Below, piece by piece: positions 37,907-47,572 of a stretch of DNA of 64,000 nt (position 1 is its first letter; each line of letters starts with the position of its first letter). Source of the stretch: Magnetospirillum aberrantis SpK (GTDB lineage: Bacteria > Pseudomonadota > Alphaproteobacteria > Rhodospirillales > Magnetospirillaceae); assembly GCF_011022235.1 (NCBI RefSeq), contig NZ_JAAIYP010000004.1, positions 62,001 through 126,000 on the forward strand. The letters run 5' to 3'. A program made the translations under genes and the position numbers. The notes under the pieces were generated by a model. That model had not been told where the DNA came from. It saw nothing but the letters and a program-made list of their open reading frames with translations, and did no database searches.

Positions 37907-39169
37907 ATGAACACCCACCCCCAAACAATCCCTTCCTCCACCGACCCGGAAGTCTTCACCGCGATCACCGCCGAAAAGCTGCGTCAGCGTCATTCCATCG
38001 AACTGATCGCGTCCGAGAACTTCGTCAGCCGGACCGTGCTGGAAGCACAAGGGTCGGTGTTGACCAACAAATATGCCGAAGGCTATCCACACCGGCGTTA
38101 TTACGGCGGCTGTACCCATGTGGACGTGGTCGAGGACCTGGCGATCGACCGCGTCAAACAATTGTACGGCTGCGCTCACGCCAACGTTCAACCCCATTCC
38201 GGCAGTCAGGCCAACCAGTCGGTGCTGCTGGCCCTGCTGTCGCCGGGCGACACCATCCTGGGCCTCGACCTCAAGGCGGGCGGGCATCTTACCCACGGTG
38301 CCACCGTCAATCTGTCCGGCCGATGGTTCAGGGCGGTCGGCTATGGCGTCGATCCTGAAACCCATCGCATCGACATGAACGAGGTCGAGCGGCTGGCCCG
38401 CGCCCATCGTCCCCGGTTGCTGATCGCCGGCGGTTCGGCCTATCCGCGCGTCCTGGATTTTCAACGCTTCCGCGCCATCGCCGACGCGGTGGGCGCCATC
38501 TTGTTGGTGGACATGGCGCATTTCGCCGGTCTGGTGGCGGGCGGCGCCTATCCGTCGCCATTTCCGTTCGCCCATGTGGTGACCTCGACCACCCACAAGA
38601 CCCTGCGCGGACCGCGTGGCGGCTTCGTGCTGACCAACGACCCGGACATCGCCAAGAAAATCAATTCCGCCATTTTCCCCGGCCTTCAGGGCGGGCCGCT
38701 GATGCATGTGGTCGCCGCCAAGGCGGTGGCTTTCGGCGAGGCGCTGCGGCCGGAATTCCAGACCTATGCCCGCGACGTGGTCGAGAATTGCCGCACCCTG
38801 GCAGAGGCCTTGACGGATGGCGGACTGACGATCACCACCGGCGGCACCGACTGCCACCTTGCGGTGGTCGATCTGCGACCCTTGGGAGTGACCGGAGCCG
38901 TCGCGGAACAGGCATTGGAATCGGTCGGGATCACGCTGAACAAGAACGCCATCCCCAACGACCCGGAAAAGCCGATGGTCACCTCCGGCATCCGGGTCGG
39001 CAGCGCCGCCGGCACCTCGCGCGGGTTCGGCCCCGACGAATACCGCCAGATCGCCGCCATGATCCTGGACACGTTGCGTGCCGTCAGGGGCGGCAGCCTG
39101 GGTGAGGAGCGGTCGCAGATCAGCCGCCGCGTGCGCCATCTGGCCGACCGCTTTCCCCTGCCATATTAA
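37907..39169 (+). CDS. glyA: serine hydroxymethyltransferase
   Basis: A 420-residue PLP enzyme that interconverts serine and glycine with tetrahydrofolate. [36 protein letters not shown] and the PLP-lysine motif [14 protein letters not shown] are all intact, so it should be active. CAGGAG lies before the ATG. Its place after a MocR regulator and before a YggS gene suggests a specialised or second copy; whether another glyA exists elsewhere cannot be seen here. Confidence 0.94.
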   Translation: MNTHPQTIPSSTDPEVFTAITAEKLRQRHSIELIASENFVSRTVLEAQGSVLTNKYAEGYPHRRYYGGCTHVDVVEDLAIDRVKQLYGCAHANVQPHSGSQANQSVLLALLSPGDTILGLDLKAGGHLTHGATVNLSGRWFRAVGYGVDPETHRIDMNEVERLARAHRPRLLIAGGSAYPRVLDFQRFRAIADAVGAILLVDMAHFAGLVAGGAYPSPFPFAHVVTSTTHKTLRGPRGGFVLTNDPDIAKKINSAIFPGLQGGPLMHVVAAKAVAFGEALRPEFQTYARDVVENCRTLAEALTDGGLTITTGGTDCHLAVVDLRPLGVTGAVAEQALESVGITLNKNAIPNDPEKPMVTSGIRVGSAAGTSRGFGPDEYRQIAAMILDTLRAVRGGSLGEERSQISRRVRHLADRFPLPY

Positions 39170-39182
39170 CGGGACGGCGACC

Positions 39183-39962
39183 ATGGACACGTCGTTGCAG
39201 CCCGAGGACGTCGCGCGCTTCGGCGCCGACCCGGCGGCGGTCTTCGCCGCCAACCTGGCCCAGGTTCATACCCGCATCGCCGCCGCCTGCCATCGTGCGG
39301 GCCGTCCCGTCGGCGACGTGCGCCTGCTGCCGGTCACCAAGACGGTCCCGGCCCGCATTCTGCGCCGGGCCTTCGCCGCCGGCATCACCGATTTCGGCGA
39401 GAACAAGCTTCAAGAGGCCCGCGACAAACAGGACACGTTGGGGGATTTGCCCATCCACTGGGCCATTATCGGCCATCTTCAGCGCAACAAGGTGAAGTAC
39501 CTTGTCCGCTTCGCCCAGGAATTCCACGCTCTCGACAGCCTGCCACTGGCCGAGGAACTCAATCGCCGCCTGGACGCCGCGGGGCGCGACCTGGACGTCT
39601 TCGTCCAGGTCAACACGTCGGGCGAGGCCAGCAAGTTCGGCCTGCATCCCGACGACCTGCTGCCCTTCGTGACACGGTTGCCCGATTTCCCCCGGCTTAA
39701 GCCGCGCGGCTTGATGACGTTGGCGGTGTTCAGCGCCGACACCGACCGGGTACGGAACTGTTTCCGGCTGTTGCGAAACTTGCGGGATCGTGCCCTGGAC
39801 ATCGATTCCGGGCTTGCGGAATTGTCCATGGGCATGTCCGGCGACTTCGAAACCGCGATCGAGGAAGGCGCCACCGTCGTTCGGGTCGGCCAAGCCATTT
39901 TTGGGGCACGCCCGACCAGCGATGCCCTTTATTGGCCCGGCTTCGCCCCCGACAACCGATAG
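39183..39962 (+). CDS. YggS-family PLP homeostasis protein
   Basis: A 259-residue fold-type III PLP-binding protein of the YggS/PLPBP family, which buffers PLP and maintains amino and keto acid balance. LLPVTKTVPARILRRAF carries the expected PLP lysine. ITDFGENKLQEARDKQ, WAIIGHLQRNKVKYLV and LSMGMSGDFETAIEEGATVVR are hallmark motifs. The ATG is 13 bases after glyA, so both are in one transcript. The gene closes the PLP block and ends at a bidirectional terminator. Confidence 0.92.
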   Translation: MDTSLQPEDVARFGADPAAVFAANLAQVHTRIAAACHRAGRPVGDVRLLPVTKTVPARILRRAFAAGITDFGENKLQEARDKQDTLGDLPIHWAIIGHLQRNKVKYLVRFAQEFHALDSLPLAEELNRRLDAAGRDLDVFVQVNTSGEASKFGLHPDDLLPFVTRLPDFPRLKPRGLMTLAVFSADTDRVRNCFRLLRNLRDRALDIDSGLAELSMGMSGDFETAIEEGATVVRVGQAIFGARPTSDALYWPGFAPDNR

Positions 39963-39965
39963 TGC

Positions 39966-40007
39966 CGCAGGATTGTGACCGACACGTTCACAATCCTGCG
40001 GTCTTTC
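39966..40007. terminator. bidirectional terminator
   Basis: CGCAGGATTGTGA (39966-39978) pairs perfectly over 13 bases with TCACAATCCTGCG (39988-40000), with GTCTTTC following on the plus strand. It lies between convergent yggS and the first chemoreceptor gene. Confidence 0.8.
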
Positions 40008-40013
40008 ATTTGC

Positions 40014-41951
40014 TTAGCCCCGCACCTCGGCGACGAAGCGGACAACTTCACCTTCCAGGTTGGCGGCCTGTTGCTTGAGACGGCCGGCGGCCGCGAGCAC
40101 ACCGTCGGCATGGTTCCCGGTCTGGCGGACACCGTCGCGCAAATCGCCGATGGCGGCGGTGACCTCGCCGGTGGTGGCGGCGGCCCGATCCACGTTGCGC
40201 GCGATCTCGGCGGTGGCGGCACGCTGCTGTTCCACCGCGGCGGCGATGGTCGCGGCGATTTCGTTGACGCGGGTGATGGTTCCCGAGATGCCGGAAATCG
40301 CTCCCACCGCCTGGTCGGTCGCCCCCTGGATCTGGTCGATCTGACCCGCGATTTCCTCGGTGGCGCGGGCGGTCTGGGTGGCCAGCGCCTTGACCTCGTT
40401 GGCCACCACGGCAAAGCCTTTTCCGGCCTCGCCGGCGCGGGCCGCCTCGATGGTGGCGTTCAAGGCCAACAGGTTGGTTTGCGACGCGATGTCGGTGATC
40501 ATGGTCACCACCTCGCCGATCCGCGCCACCGCCTGAGCCAAGCCGCCGATCATCCGGCTGGCCGCTTCGCTTTCGCCGACCGCGTCGGCGGAAATGGTGT
40601 TGGCCTGGCTGGCCTCGCGACCGATCTCGGCGATGCTGGCCGCCAGTTCCTCGGCTGCCGCCGCCACCGTGGCGACGTTGCCCGACGCCTCCGCCGACGA
40701 TCCCGCCACCGCCTCGCCGGCACCGGCGGCACTGTCGGCCAGAACCCGCATCTCGCTGGCGGCGTCGTGCATGTTGGCCGCGGCCTGCGATACCTCTCCG
40801 ACCACGGCGGCGACGCTGGCCTGGAAAGCGTCGGCCATGCGGACCATGGCGGCACGGCGCTCGGCCGCCGATTTCTGCTCGGCTTCTTCCTGCTGTTGGC
40901 GCAGACGCTCCACGGCCTGGGCGTTGTCCTTGAACACCGACAGGGCGCGGGCCATGGCGCCGACTTCGTCGCCCCGGTCGTCCCCGGTCACCGTCACCTC
41001 AAGCCGGCCGGCGGCCAATTGTCCCATGGTGGCGGTCAACTCGCGGATGGGCCGGCTGATGGCGCGGGCCGACAGCCACGCCAACACGCAGCCGACGGCC
41101 ACCGCCAGCAGCGACAGGATCAACACCTGAGTACGGGCCGAATGCTCGGCGGCCTCGACCCGGTTGCGGGTTTCCTGCTGGCGAGCCTCGGCCTTGGCCT
41201 TGAGGTCGCTGGCCAAGGCGCTCATGCGTTCACCGAACCCTTTCAGCAGGCCACCTTGTTCATCCAGTTCCACGTTGCGCTGGACCAACGCCTCGTACGA
41301 ACGGCCGTAATCGGCCACCGCCTCGGCCAGTTCGTTCAATCCCGCCGCCTTGGTCAAGGTGGAAGCGCGGGCGATCAGCATGCGAGCACGCTCCACCTCG
41401 GCCCCGGAACTGGCCTCAAGGGTGCGGCGGACATAGAGCCGGGCCTCCAGCATGGCGGCGTGAGCCTTGATCAACTGCCCGTTACCGGTCTGATCGGCCT
41501 CGCGTTCGATAGCGGGAGCGGCGATGTCGCCATAGCGGCGAATATCGAGATGGGCCGCCTTGCGGCGGTCCAGGATATCCGTCACGACCTTGACTTCGTC
41601 CTGATACTTGGCGAATTCGTCACGCAGCGACGCGACGATGGCGGCCTGTTCCTCGCTCGACGACGGCAGCGACGTCAGACGGCGCCCCATCGCCGCCAAC
41701 GCCGCCTGCATGGCCGCCACGTTCTTGTCGGTATAGGACGCCATCACGTCGCGCACCACCTGACGGGTGGCCAGGGTGTCGTAATCAGCGGATTGCGCCG
41801 CGCTCATGACTTCGATTTCGGCGGTCAACGCGACGGTGCCGTCGGCCAGCACCTGGAACGTCCGCATGGCAAGTGCCGCCAGGACACCCATCACCACGAT
41901 CATCACGGCGAACGCCGCCGCCAATCGTCTTGCTATGGTCCAGTTGCGCAT
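40014..41951 (-). CDS. methyl-accepting chemotaxis protein (MCP 1)
   Basis: A 645-residue chemoreceptor. TM1 is at about residues 12-32 ([17 protein letters not shown]). A helical periplasmic sensor of about 270 residues is followed by TM2 ([18 protein letters not shown]), a HAMP domain and the signalling hairpin with tip [20 protein letters not shown]. The start at 41949-41951 suits GAGGGG upstream; an in-frame ATG four codons earlier is possible. No CheB/CheR-binding pentapeptide is visible at the C-terminus. Ligand unknown. Confidence 0.92.
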   Translation of the reverse strand: MRNWTIARRLAAAFAVMIVVMGVLAALAMRTFQVLADGTVALTAEIEVMSAAQSADYDTLATRQVVRDVMASYTDKNVAAMQAALAAMGRRLTSLPSSSEEQAAIVASLRDEFAKYQDEVKVVTDILDRRKAAHLDIRRYGDIAAPAIEREADQTGNGQLIKAHAAMLEARLYVRRTLEASSGAEVERARMLIARASTLTKAAGLNELAEAVADYGRSYEALVQRNVELDEQGGLLKGFGERMSALASDLKAKAEARQQETRNRVEAAEHSARTQVLILSLLAVAVGCVLAWLSARAISRPIRELTATMGQLAAGRLEVTVTGDDRGDEVGAMARALSVFKDNAQAVERLRQQQEEAEQKSAAERRAAMVRMADAFQASVAAVVGEVSQAAANMHDAASEMRVLADSAAGAGEAVAGSSAEASGNVATVAAAAEELAASIAEIGREASQANTISADAVGESEAASRMIGGLAQAVARIGEVVTMITDIASQTNLLALNATIEAARAGEAGKGFAVVANEVKALATQTARATEEIAGQIDQIQGATDQAVGAISGISGTITRVNEIAATIAAAVEQQRAATAEIARNVDRAAATTGEVTAAIGDLRDGVRQTGNHADGVLAAAGRLKQQAANLEGEVVRFVAEVRG

Positions 41952-42092
41952 CTTGCCCCTCATTCCAAGTTTCGATTTGGAATAAACGGAAAGAAGCCTG
42001 TGCCTATCAAACCCCGAGTTCACATGGCTGTCATGTCGAAAATTATCCATTCGTTATTAACGCAGCATTTTCCCTTACGCCTTTAGCATATA

Positions 42093-42635
42093 TTACCAAC
42101 CATAGCGTGCCGTCAGTACGGCCCTGCCCAGCGAATGGCTGTGAAGCATGAACCCGACCATGGCGGCCGAGGCATCCGGCGGCAGTTCCAGCGTCTCGAC
42201 GTCAAGCGCATGCACGGTGAAAACATAGCGATGCGGCGCGCCGGATGGCGGACAAGGGCCACCATAACCGGGGGCGCCGAAATCGGTTCGTCCCTGCCGC
42301 GCCCCCTGGGGCAGTCCCCGACGTGATGCGTCGGCCGGCAAGGCGGCAAGCGTGGCCGGCAAGTCGTACACCACCCAATGCCACCAGCCGCTGCCGGTGG
42401 GGGCGTCGGGGTCGTAGACGGTCAGGGCGAAGCTTTTGGTGCCGGCCGGCGCACCGTTCCAGGCCAGGGCCGGCGAGGAATTGCCGCCGGAACAGCCGAA
42501 ACCGTTCAACACATGACGTTCCGCCATGGGCTGGCCCTCGGCGATATCCGGGCTGCTCAGGGAAAAGTCGCCAGCCTGGGCGGCAAAGGTGAAAACGGCT
42601 GTCAGGGCGGCGGCCAGGATCGGAAGACGGGGCAT
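42093..42635 (-). CDS. YbhB/YbcL-type PEBP (Raf kinase inhibitor-like) protein
   Basis: A 180-residue exported protein of the phosphatidylethanolamine-binding fold. A signal peptide (LPILAAALTAVFTFAAQAG) precedes the PEBP core with YDPDAPTGSGWWHWVVYDLP and GYGGPCPPSGAPHRYVF, the expected ligand-pocket motifs. Bacterial members have unclear function. It is the intact copy of a duplicated gene: a 98-bp fragment of the second copy lies at 44815-44912. Confidence 0.9.
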   Translation of the reverse strand: MPRLPILAAALTAVFTFAAQAGDFSLSSPDIAEGQPMAERHVLNGFGCSGGNSSPALAWNGAPAGTKSFALTVYDPDAPTGSGWWHWVVYDLPATLAALPADASRRGLPQGARQGRTDFGAPGYGGPCPPSGAPHRYVFTVHALDVETLELPPDASAAMVGFMLHSHSLGRAVLTARYGW

Positions 42636-42647
42636 GGCGGGCTCCTT

Positions 42648-42736
42648 GCTGAAGACAAGCCCACCTTAGCCACAGCCGAAGCCTCCCGCGCGCCGCGTTC
42701 GCTTGGGCATGCGCCCGTTTCGCTCAACCGCCGCGC
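42648..42736. repeat. duplicated segment A1 (upstream of the PEBP gene into the AraC 3' end)
   Basis: This stretch, from GCTGAAGACAAGC to the TCAACCGCCGCGC of an AraC stop, matches 44921-45010 closely. It shows that the PEBP-AraC junction exists twice. Confidence 0.85.
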
Positions 42737-42785
42737 AGGGGCGGTTCCGACACCCCCGACGAACGGGCGACGCCGGCCGCCGCCC
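42723..42785 (-). pseudogene. AraC-family regulator remnant
   Basis: The end of the duplicated AraC gene (stop codon and last codons, 42724-42736) is fused to an internal piece (42742-42785) that matches 45217-45260 of the intact regulator, including the VARSxGVSEP stretch of the helix-turn-helix. About 200 bp between these pieces are missing, as is the entire N-terminal half. Confidence 0.75.
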
Positions 42786-42809
42786 GCTGGAGTTTGCCTG
42801 GTCCAGCAC

Positions 42810-42830
42810 TGACCTTCACTTTGAAGGTCA
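42810..42830. repeat. perfect 9-3-9 palindrome after MCP 2
   Basis: TGACCTTCA-CTT-TGAAGGTCA lies 19 bases beyond the MCP 2 stop. It has no T-run on either strand, so it may be a weak terminator or a binding site. Confidence 0.45.
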
Positions 42831-42848
42831 TATTGGAATTGCCGAGAA

Positions 42849-44537
42849 TCAGGCCGCTCGCACCACCCCCAGGAAATCATCGACGGCCGCGTTCAAGCGG
42901 CTGGAATTATCCGTCAGATCATTGGCTGCGCTGAGAACGTCTCCGGCGGTACGAGCCGTGCCCGCGGTGGCGTCGCCGACCACGGCGATGCTGGCGGTGA
43001 CTTCCTGGGCACCATGGGCCACATGCTCGACGGTGCGGGCGATTTCGGCGGTGGCGGCGTCCTGTTCCTCGATGGCGGCGGCGATACCCTGGGTGATGCC
43101 GCTGATGTCGTGGATGGTGCGGCGGATGCCATCCAATGCCCCCCCCATGCCGGCGGCGGCACCCTGGATATGCCGGACCTTGCCGGAGATGTCGTTCGTG
43201 GCCCGCGCCGTCTGGGCAGCCAGCGACTTGACCTCGCCGGCGACCACGGCGAAGCCCTTGCCGGCCTCGCCGGCGCGGGCCGCTTCGATCGTGGCGTTCA
43301 AGGCCAACAGGTTGGTCTGGGCGGCGATGTCGGAGATCAGCCCGATCACCGCGCCGATTCCGGCGGCGGCATCGGCCAGTTCGGCGGCGGTGCCGGAGAC
43401 CACGCTCATCTGCTCAACCGCCGCGCCGGCGATACGGGCCGCCTCGCTGACCTGGCGGGTGATCTCGCGTACCGACGAGGCCAATTGTTCGGCGGCGGCG
43501 GCCACGGTTTGGATTCCGGCATTGGTCTCGGCGGCAACGTTGGCCACGGTATCGGCATGGTTGCCGACCTCGCCCGCCTGGGCGGTCATGGTACTGGCGA
43601 CTCCGCGCAATTGCTCGGTGGCGGCCCCCATCTGGCTGAGCACGCCGCCGACATTATGCTCGAAGACACGAACCATCTCGGCCAGAACCTGGGTCCGTTC
43701 TTCCTGGGCACGCAGCTTGGCCGCTTCCTGGTCGCGGCGCAGTTTCTCCAGGCCCAGGCCGTTCTCCTTGAACACCGCCATGGCTTCGGCCAAGGCGCCG
43801 ATTTCATCGCGCCGCTGCCAGGACGGAATGTCCACGAACAGATTGCCACGCGCCAAATCCCCCATGGCATGGGTCATCAGGCGCAGCGGCCGGACGATAG
43901 AGCGGGCCAGCACCGCCGCCACCGCCAGGGCCAACAGCGTGGCCACCACCACCGTCGCCACCACCAATCTGGAAACCTGTTCGATCTCGGTTTGGGTGGC
44001 GGTGACGATGGATGCCGCTTCCTCGTCGTTGTGACGGCGAATGCGCTCGGCCGCCATGGCGGCGGCGTTACCCGCCCGCGCCAGAGCCTCGGTCAACTCA
44101 CCCAACCGGACACGATCGTCCTCGCCGCTGGCGGCAGGCGGGGCCTCGTCCACGCCGTCGGCGAGCGCCAACATCTTGTCCAGAGCGGCATTATAAGCGG
44201 TCAACGCCGTCTTCAGTGCCGCCATGTCCGGCGTATCATGCTCATGCTGCTCAAGCTCGTTCAAATTGCGCGACAGCGCCGCCCGCACCTGGGCGACGGA
44301 AGCGCTGTTTCCGTCCTTACCGGCTGTTACCAATGCATTCACTTCATGACGCAGCACCAGCAGGTTCCGGTCCACGGTCTGGGCGTCGGCGGCAACGTCG
44401 GTACCGGCCATGGCACGGTCGATGCCGTCATGGGCGGCATCGGCCAAGTTCCACGACACCGCCGCCAAACCGGCGATCAACGACAACATCACGGCGAAAC
44501 CGGCACGCAGACGGCCAGAGATCGACAAGGACAGCAT
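42849..44537 (-). CDS. methyl-accepting chemotaxis protein (MCP 2)
   Basis: A 562-residue chemoreceptor. TM1 ([18 protein letters not shown]) and TM2 ([19 protein letters not shown], about residues 190-208) flank a sensor of about 160 residues. HAMP follows, then the signalling domain with tip [20 protein letters not shown]. The sensor differs from that of MCP 1, so ligand preference probably differs. It lies between the two decayed halves of the PEBP-AraC duplication. The ATG is at 44535-44537. Confidence 0.92.
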   Translation of the reverse strand: MLSLSISGRLRAGFAVMLSLIAGLAAVSWNLADAAHDGIDRAMAGTDVAADAQTVDRNLLVLRHEVNALVTAGKDGNSASVAQVRAALSRNLNELEQHEHDTPDMAALKTALTAYNAALDKMLALADGVDEAPPAASGEDDRVRLGELTEALARAGNAAAMAAERIRRHNDEEAASIVTATQTEIEQVSRLVVATVVVATLLALAVAAVLARSIVRPLRLMTHAMGDLARGNLFVDIPSWQRRDEIGALAEAMAVFKENGLGLEKLRRDQEAAKLRAQEERTQVLAEMVRVFEHNVGGVLSQMGAATEQLRGVASTMTAQAGEVGNHADTVANVAAETNAGIQTVAAAAEQLASSVREITRQVSEAARIAGAAVEQMSVVSGTAAELADAAAGIGAVIGLISDIAAQTNLLALNATIEAARAGEAGKGFAVVAGEVKSLAAQTARATNDISGKVRHIQGAAAGMGGALDGIRRTIHDISGITQGIAAAIEEQDAATAEIARTVEHVAHGAQEVTASIAVVGDATAGTARTAGDVLSAANDLTDNSSRLNAAVDDFLGVVRAA

Positions 44538-44627
44538 GCGCGGACCTCCCCAGGGAAAGCTTCCTGAGAAGTATCGTGATGGTCACCGCCAATAACCGTG
44601 AATTTTGTGAGGATTCTGTCGTGTCTT

Positions 44628-44792
44628 CGCGCTTCGGCCTCATACCAAGTCTCGGTGAGCACGACACATCGGGACTTGGTCGGGCGCAAGGCGTCCGCGC
44701 CGCCAATGCGGCGGAAGCCAAGGGTTTTGGAAAAACCCGCCCGGCGCTTGAGGGCGGCGTTGATCGGTTCAGATCAACGCGCTTCGGCCTCA
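44628..44792. repeat. hairpin-rich segment between 15-bp direct repeats
   Basis: CGCGCTTCGGCCTCA occurs at 44628-44642 and again at 44778-44792. The 135 bp between them hold three inverted repeats: ACCAAGTC/GACTTGGT (44644-44680), GGGTTTT/AAAACCC (44722-44738) and GTTGATC/GATCAAC (44759-44778). No coding sequence is supported. The layout is compatible with a small non-autonomous insertion. Confidence 0.5.
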
Positions 44793-44814
44793 GTGGCCAA
44801 GAACATATCCTCGA

Positions 44815-44912
44815 CATGAACCCGACCATGGCCGCCGAGGTATCCGGCGACAGTTCCAGCGTCTCGACGTCAAACGCATGCACGGTGAAAACATCGCGAT
44901 GCGGCGCGCCGG
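44815..44912 (-). pseudogene. PEBP gene remnant
   Basis: These 98 bases match 42147-42244 of the intact PEBP gene with about 6 mismatches (94 percent). They encode APHRDVFTVHAFDVETLEL and AAMVGF. The upstream two-thirds of the gene and the last residues are missing. It is followed directly by the duplicated segment at 44921. Confidence 0.88.
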
Positions 44913-44920
44913 CTGGCAAA

Positions 44921-45010
44921 GCTGAAGACAAGCTCACCTTAACCGCGATCACATCCCCCCCGCGCGCCGCGTTCGCTTGGGCATGCCCCCGTTTCGCTCA
45001 ACCGCCGCGC
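44921..45010. repeat. duplicated segment A2 (PEBP upstream region and AraC 3' end)
   Basis: Counterpart of 42648-42736. It runs into the last codons of the intact AraC gene. Confidence 0.85.
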
Positions 45011-45819
45011 GGGCCGCGCAGTTCGGACGGCGTCATGCCGAAACGATCACGGAAGCGGGCGGCGAACCGTGACGGCGAATCGTAGCCGCAGGCCGCCGCC
45101 ACCTCGATGACCGGCATGCGGGTGGTCTGGAGCAGGTGCAGCCCGTGCCCCAGCCGCATCTCGGCGACGATCTGGCGGAAGCTGGTGTCTTCGGCAGCCA
45201 ACCGGCGGCGCAGGGTCGGTTCGGACACCCCCAGCGAACGGGCGACGTCGGCCGCCGCCCACGGCAGATGCGGCCGAGCCGCCACCAGCGCCTGGACGGT
45301 GGCGACGATGTCGTCGTCGCGCCCCGACGACAAATGCACGCCCCGTTCGGCCAGCACCGCCAGAACCTCGGCGCAGCGGTGCAGGGCCATGCGCTCGGAC
45401 ACCGCCTCGTCTTCGAGCCCCAGGATCGCATGACGAATGGCGGCGGCCAAGGCGACGTCGCCGGGACGCGAATGCCACGGACGCTCGGGCGGTGCCCCAT
45501 CGGCGGCCAAGGTCGGATAAAGCTGACGGAAGGCGGCGAAGGCGCGTGGCCCCGGTATCAGCACCAGGGCCGCGTAATGGCTGGTTCTCGGATCTGGACG
45601 GTTGCCGATGGTCGGACGCCCGCCGGCATGAAGGACAACCACATCGCCAGCCGTCAGCCGGGCGCGGGCTCCGTCGGCGGCCAACACTTCCTTGGCCCCC
45701 TCGCACACCAGCACCAGACAATGGTGCACCACCGGCACCTGGCGCAGATCCTGGCTGACCTCGGCCTCGTACAGCGCCGAGGCGCCGATCTCGCCGCGAA
45801 GGACGGGTGGCGCGGCCAC
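44998..45819 (-). CDS. AraC-family transcription regulator
   Basis: A 273-residue regulator. The N-terminal half is a cupin-like sensing domain (ADGARARLTAGDVVVLHAGG). The C-terminal double helix-turn-helix has WAAADVARSLGVSEPTLRRR and the second helix VIEVAAACGYDSPSRFAARF. The start is taken as GTG 45817-45819 with GAGGG upstream, six bases after the chorismate mutase stop, so it belongs to the gshA-aroQ transcript. It is the intact copy of a duplicated gene. Confidence 0.85.
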   Translation of the reverse strand: MAAPPVLRGEIGASALYEAEVSQDLRQVPVVHHCLVLVCEGAKEVLAADGARARLTAGDVVVLHAGGRPTIGNRPDPRTSHYAALVLIPGPRAFAAFRQLYPTLAADGAPPERPWHSRPGDVALAAAIRHAILGLEDEAVSERMALHRCAEVLAVLAERGVHLSSGRDDDIVATVQALVAARPHLPWAAADVARSLGVSEPTLRRRLAAEDTSFRQIVAEMRLGHGLHLLQTTRMPVIEVAAACGYDSPSRFAARFRDRFGMTPSELRGPRGG

Positions 45820-45824
45820 GGACG

Positions 45825-46121
45825 TCAGCCCTCGGGCTTGATCTTCCGATAGACCTTGGCCTCGAACACGATGAACGCCTCGATCATCGAACGGTAGATG
45901 TGCTCGACCAGATCGGGCTCCATCCCCTCCTCGACGGCCATGTGCCGCACCTTCAAGATAATTTCCTCGATGCGGGCGGGATCGACCACCGCCGCCTTGG
46001 TCGCCTTGAAGCCCGCCGCCTGTTCCACATAGCCCGCCCGCTCGGCCAGAAGCGGCACGATCCTGCGGTCCAGACGGTCGATGTTCTCGCGCACCTCGGC
46101 GAGGGACTTGCACTCGGGCAT
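45825..46121 (-). CDS. aroQ: chorismate mutase (AroQ class)
   Basis: A 98-residue all-helical enzyme converting chorismate to prephenate. LAEVRENIDRLDRRIVPLLAERA, then VEQAAGFKATK and DPARIEEIILKVR are typical, including the active-site Arg and Lys. A monofunctional form without prephenate dehydratase. The ATG at 46119-46121 follows AGGAG; an in-frame ATG seven codons upstream overlaps gshA. It is ten bases after gshA. Confidence 0.9.
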   Translation of the reverse strand: MPECKSLAEVRENIDRLDRRIVPLLAERAGYVEQAAGFKATKAAVVDPARIEEIILKVRHMAVEEGMEPDLVEHIYRSMIEAFIVFEAKVYRKIKPEG

Positions 46122-46131
46122 GCCGGAACTC

Positions 46132-47499
46132 CTAATAGGCATATTCTTTGAAGATGGGATCGACGCTGCCCTGCCACCGGTCGGCGAAGGCTTCCAGCAT
46201 CTCCTCGGCCGGGGTGCGCCCGGATTCGGCGATGGCCGAAAGGGTGTCGAGGAAGATGGATTCGTCGCGTCCCGAATCGTTGAGCCGACGCCGACGCTTC
46301 AGCCCCTCGGCCGACAGCGCCAGAACCTCGCGGGCCACGTCCTGAAGCGACCGCCCGCCCACCTGGGCGCGAAGCCCCAGACGCGGCACCTCGGCGCGCA
46401 GACGTTCGCGCTCCTCGATGCTCCAGCCCTTGGCCACATCCCAGGCGGCATCCAACGCCGCGTCGTCGTACAGCAACCCGACCCAGAACGCCGGCAACGC
46501 GCACAGCCGCCGCCACGGTCCGCCGTCGGCGCCGCGCATCTCCAGGTATTTCTTGAGCCGCACCTCGGGGAAAGCGGTGGTCAGATGGTCGCCCCAATCG
46601 CCCAGGGTCGGCACCTCGCCGGGCAGGGCCGGCAGCGTGCCGGCCATGAAATCGCGGAACGACTGACCCGAGGCGTCGATGTACCGGCCGTCGCGATAGA
46701 CGAAGTACATGGGCACGTCGAGCATGTACTCCACATACCGCTCGAACCCCATGCCGTCCTCGAACACGAAGGGCAGCATGCCGCAGCGGTCGGGATCGGT
46801 GTCGGTCCACACGTCGGAACGGGTGGACAGCAATCCCGAAGGCTTGCCCTCGACGAACGGCGAACAGGCGAACAGCGCGGTGGCCACCGGCTGCAACGCC
46901 AGCGACGCCCGGAACTTCTTCACCATGTCGGCTTCCGAGGCGAAATCCAGGTTCACCTGGACCGTGCAGGTGCGCAGCATCATGTCGAGCCCCTTGGACC
47001 CGCGCTTGGGCATGTACTCCCGCATGATGCGATAGCGGCCCTTCGGCATCCACGGCGTCTCGGCCCGGCTCCATTTCGGCTGGAACCCCATACCCAGGAA
47101 ACCGATCCCCAGACGTGCCGCCACCTGCTTGACCTGCTTCAGGTGTTCGTAGGTCTCGCAGCAGGTCTGGTGGATGCTGTCGAGCGGCGCCCCCGACAAT
47201 TCCAACTGCCCGCCCGGTTCCAGCGTCACCGAGGCGCCCTGGTCGTCCACCAGGGCGATCAGGTTGTCGCCTTCGAACACCGGTTGCCAGCCGAACTGGC
47301 GCAAGCCCTCGAGCATGGCGCGCACGCCGCGTTCGCCCAGGTATTCCAGCGGGCGCAGATCGTCCTGGGTATAGGCGAATTTCTCGTGCTCGGTGCCGAT
47401 GCGCCAGCGCTCGGCCGGCTTGCACCCGCTTTCCAGATATTCCACCAGTTGGCGTTTCGAGGTGACGGCTTCGCCACTGGGCTTGGCGGGTGCGGACAT
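46132..47499 (-). CDS. gshA: glutamate-cysteine ligase
   Basis: A 455-residue enzyme forming gamma-glutamylcysteine, the first step of glutathione synthesis. [40 protein letters not shown], and [20 protein letters not shown] match the alphaproteobacterial/plant-type GshA family. The redox-switch Cys pair of plants is not evident. It leads a transcript with aroQ and the AraC regulator and is separated from ctrA by 73 bases. Confidence 0.94.
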   Translation of the reverse strand: MSAPAKPSGEAVTSKRQLVEYLESGCKPAERWRIGTEHEKFAYTQDDLRPLEYLGERGVRAMLEGLRQFGWQPVFEGDNLIALVDDQGASVTLEPGGQLELSGAPLDSIHQTCCETYEHLKQVKQVAARLGIGFLGMGFQPKWSRAETPWMPKGRYRIMREYMPKRGSKGLDMMLRTCTVQVNLDFASEADMVKKFRASLALQPVATALFACSPFVEGKPSGLLSTRSDVWTDTDPDRCGMLPFVFEDGMGFERYVEYMLDVPMYFVYRDGRYIDASGQSFRDFMAGTLPALPGEVPTLGDWGDHLTTAFPEVRLKKYLEMRGADGGPWRRLCALPAFWVGLLYDDAALDAAWDVAKGWSIEERERLRAEVPRLGLRAQVGGRSLQDVAREVLALSAEGLKRRRRLNDSGRDESIFLDTLSAIAESGRTPAEEMLEAFADRWQGSVDPIFKEYAY

Positions 47500-47572
47500 G
47501 TCAAGACCCTGGCTGCATGGGGTTTTTCGAGAACGAATCTAAGGCTAGCAAACCCTCAAGCGCCGGCCAGCG

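Noticed and set aside
42728-42831. A 34-codon minus-strand open frame ending in the old AraC stop
   Set aside because: It joins non-homologous sequence to two AraC remnants, so it is best described as decay rather than a gene.
44428-44952. A 174-codon minus-strand open frame containing the PEBP fragment
   Set aside because: Only about 30 residues match PEBP. The rest has no homology and overlaps the start of MCP 2.
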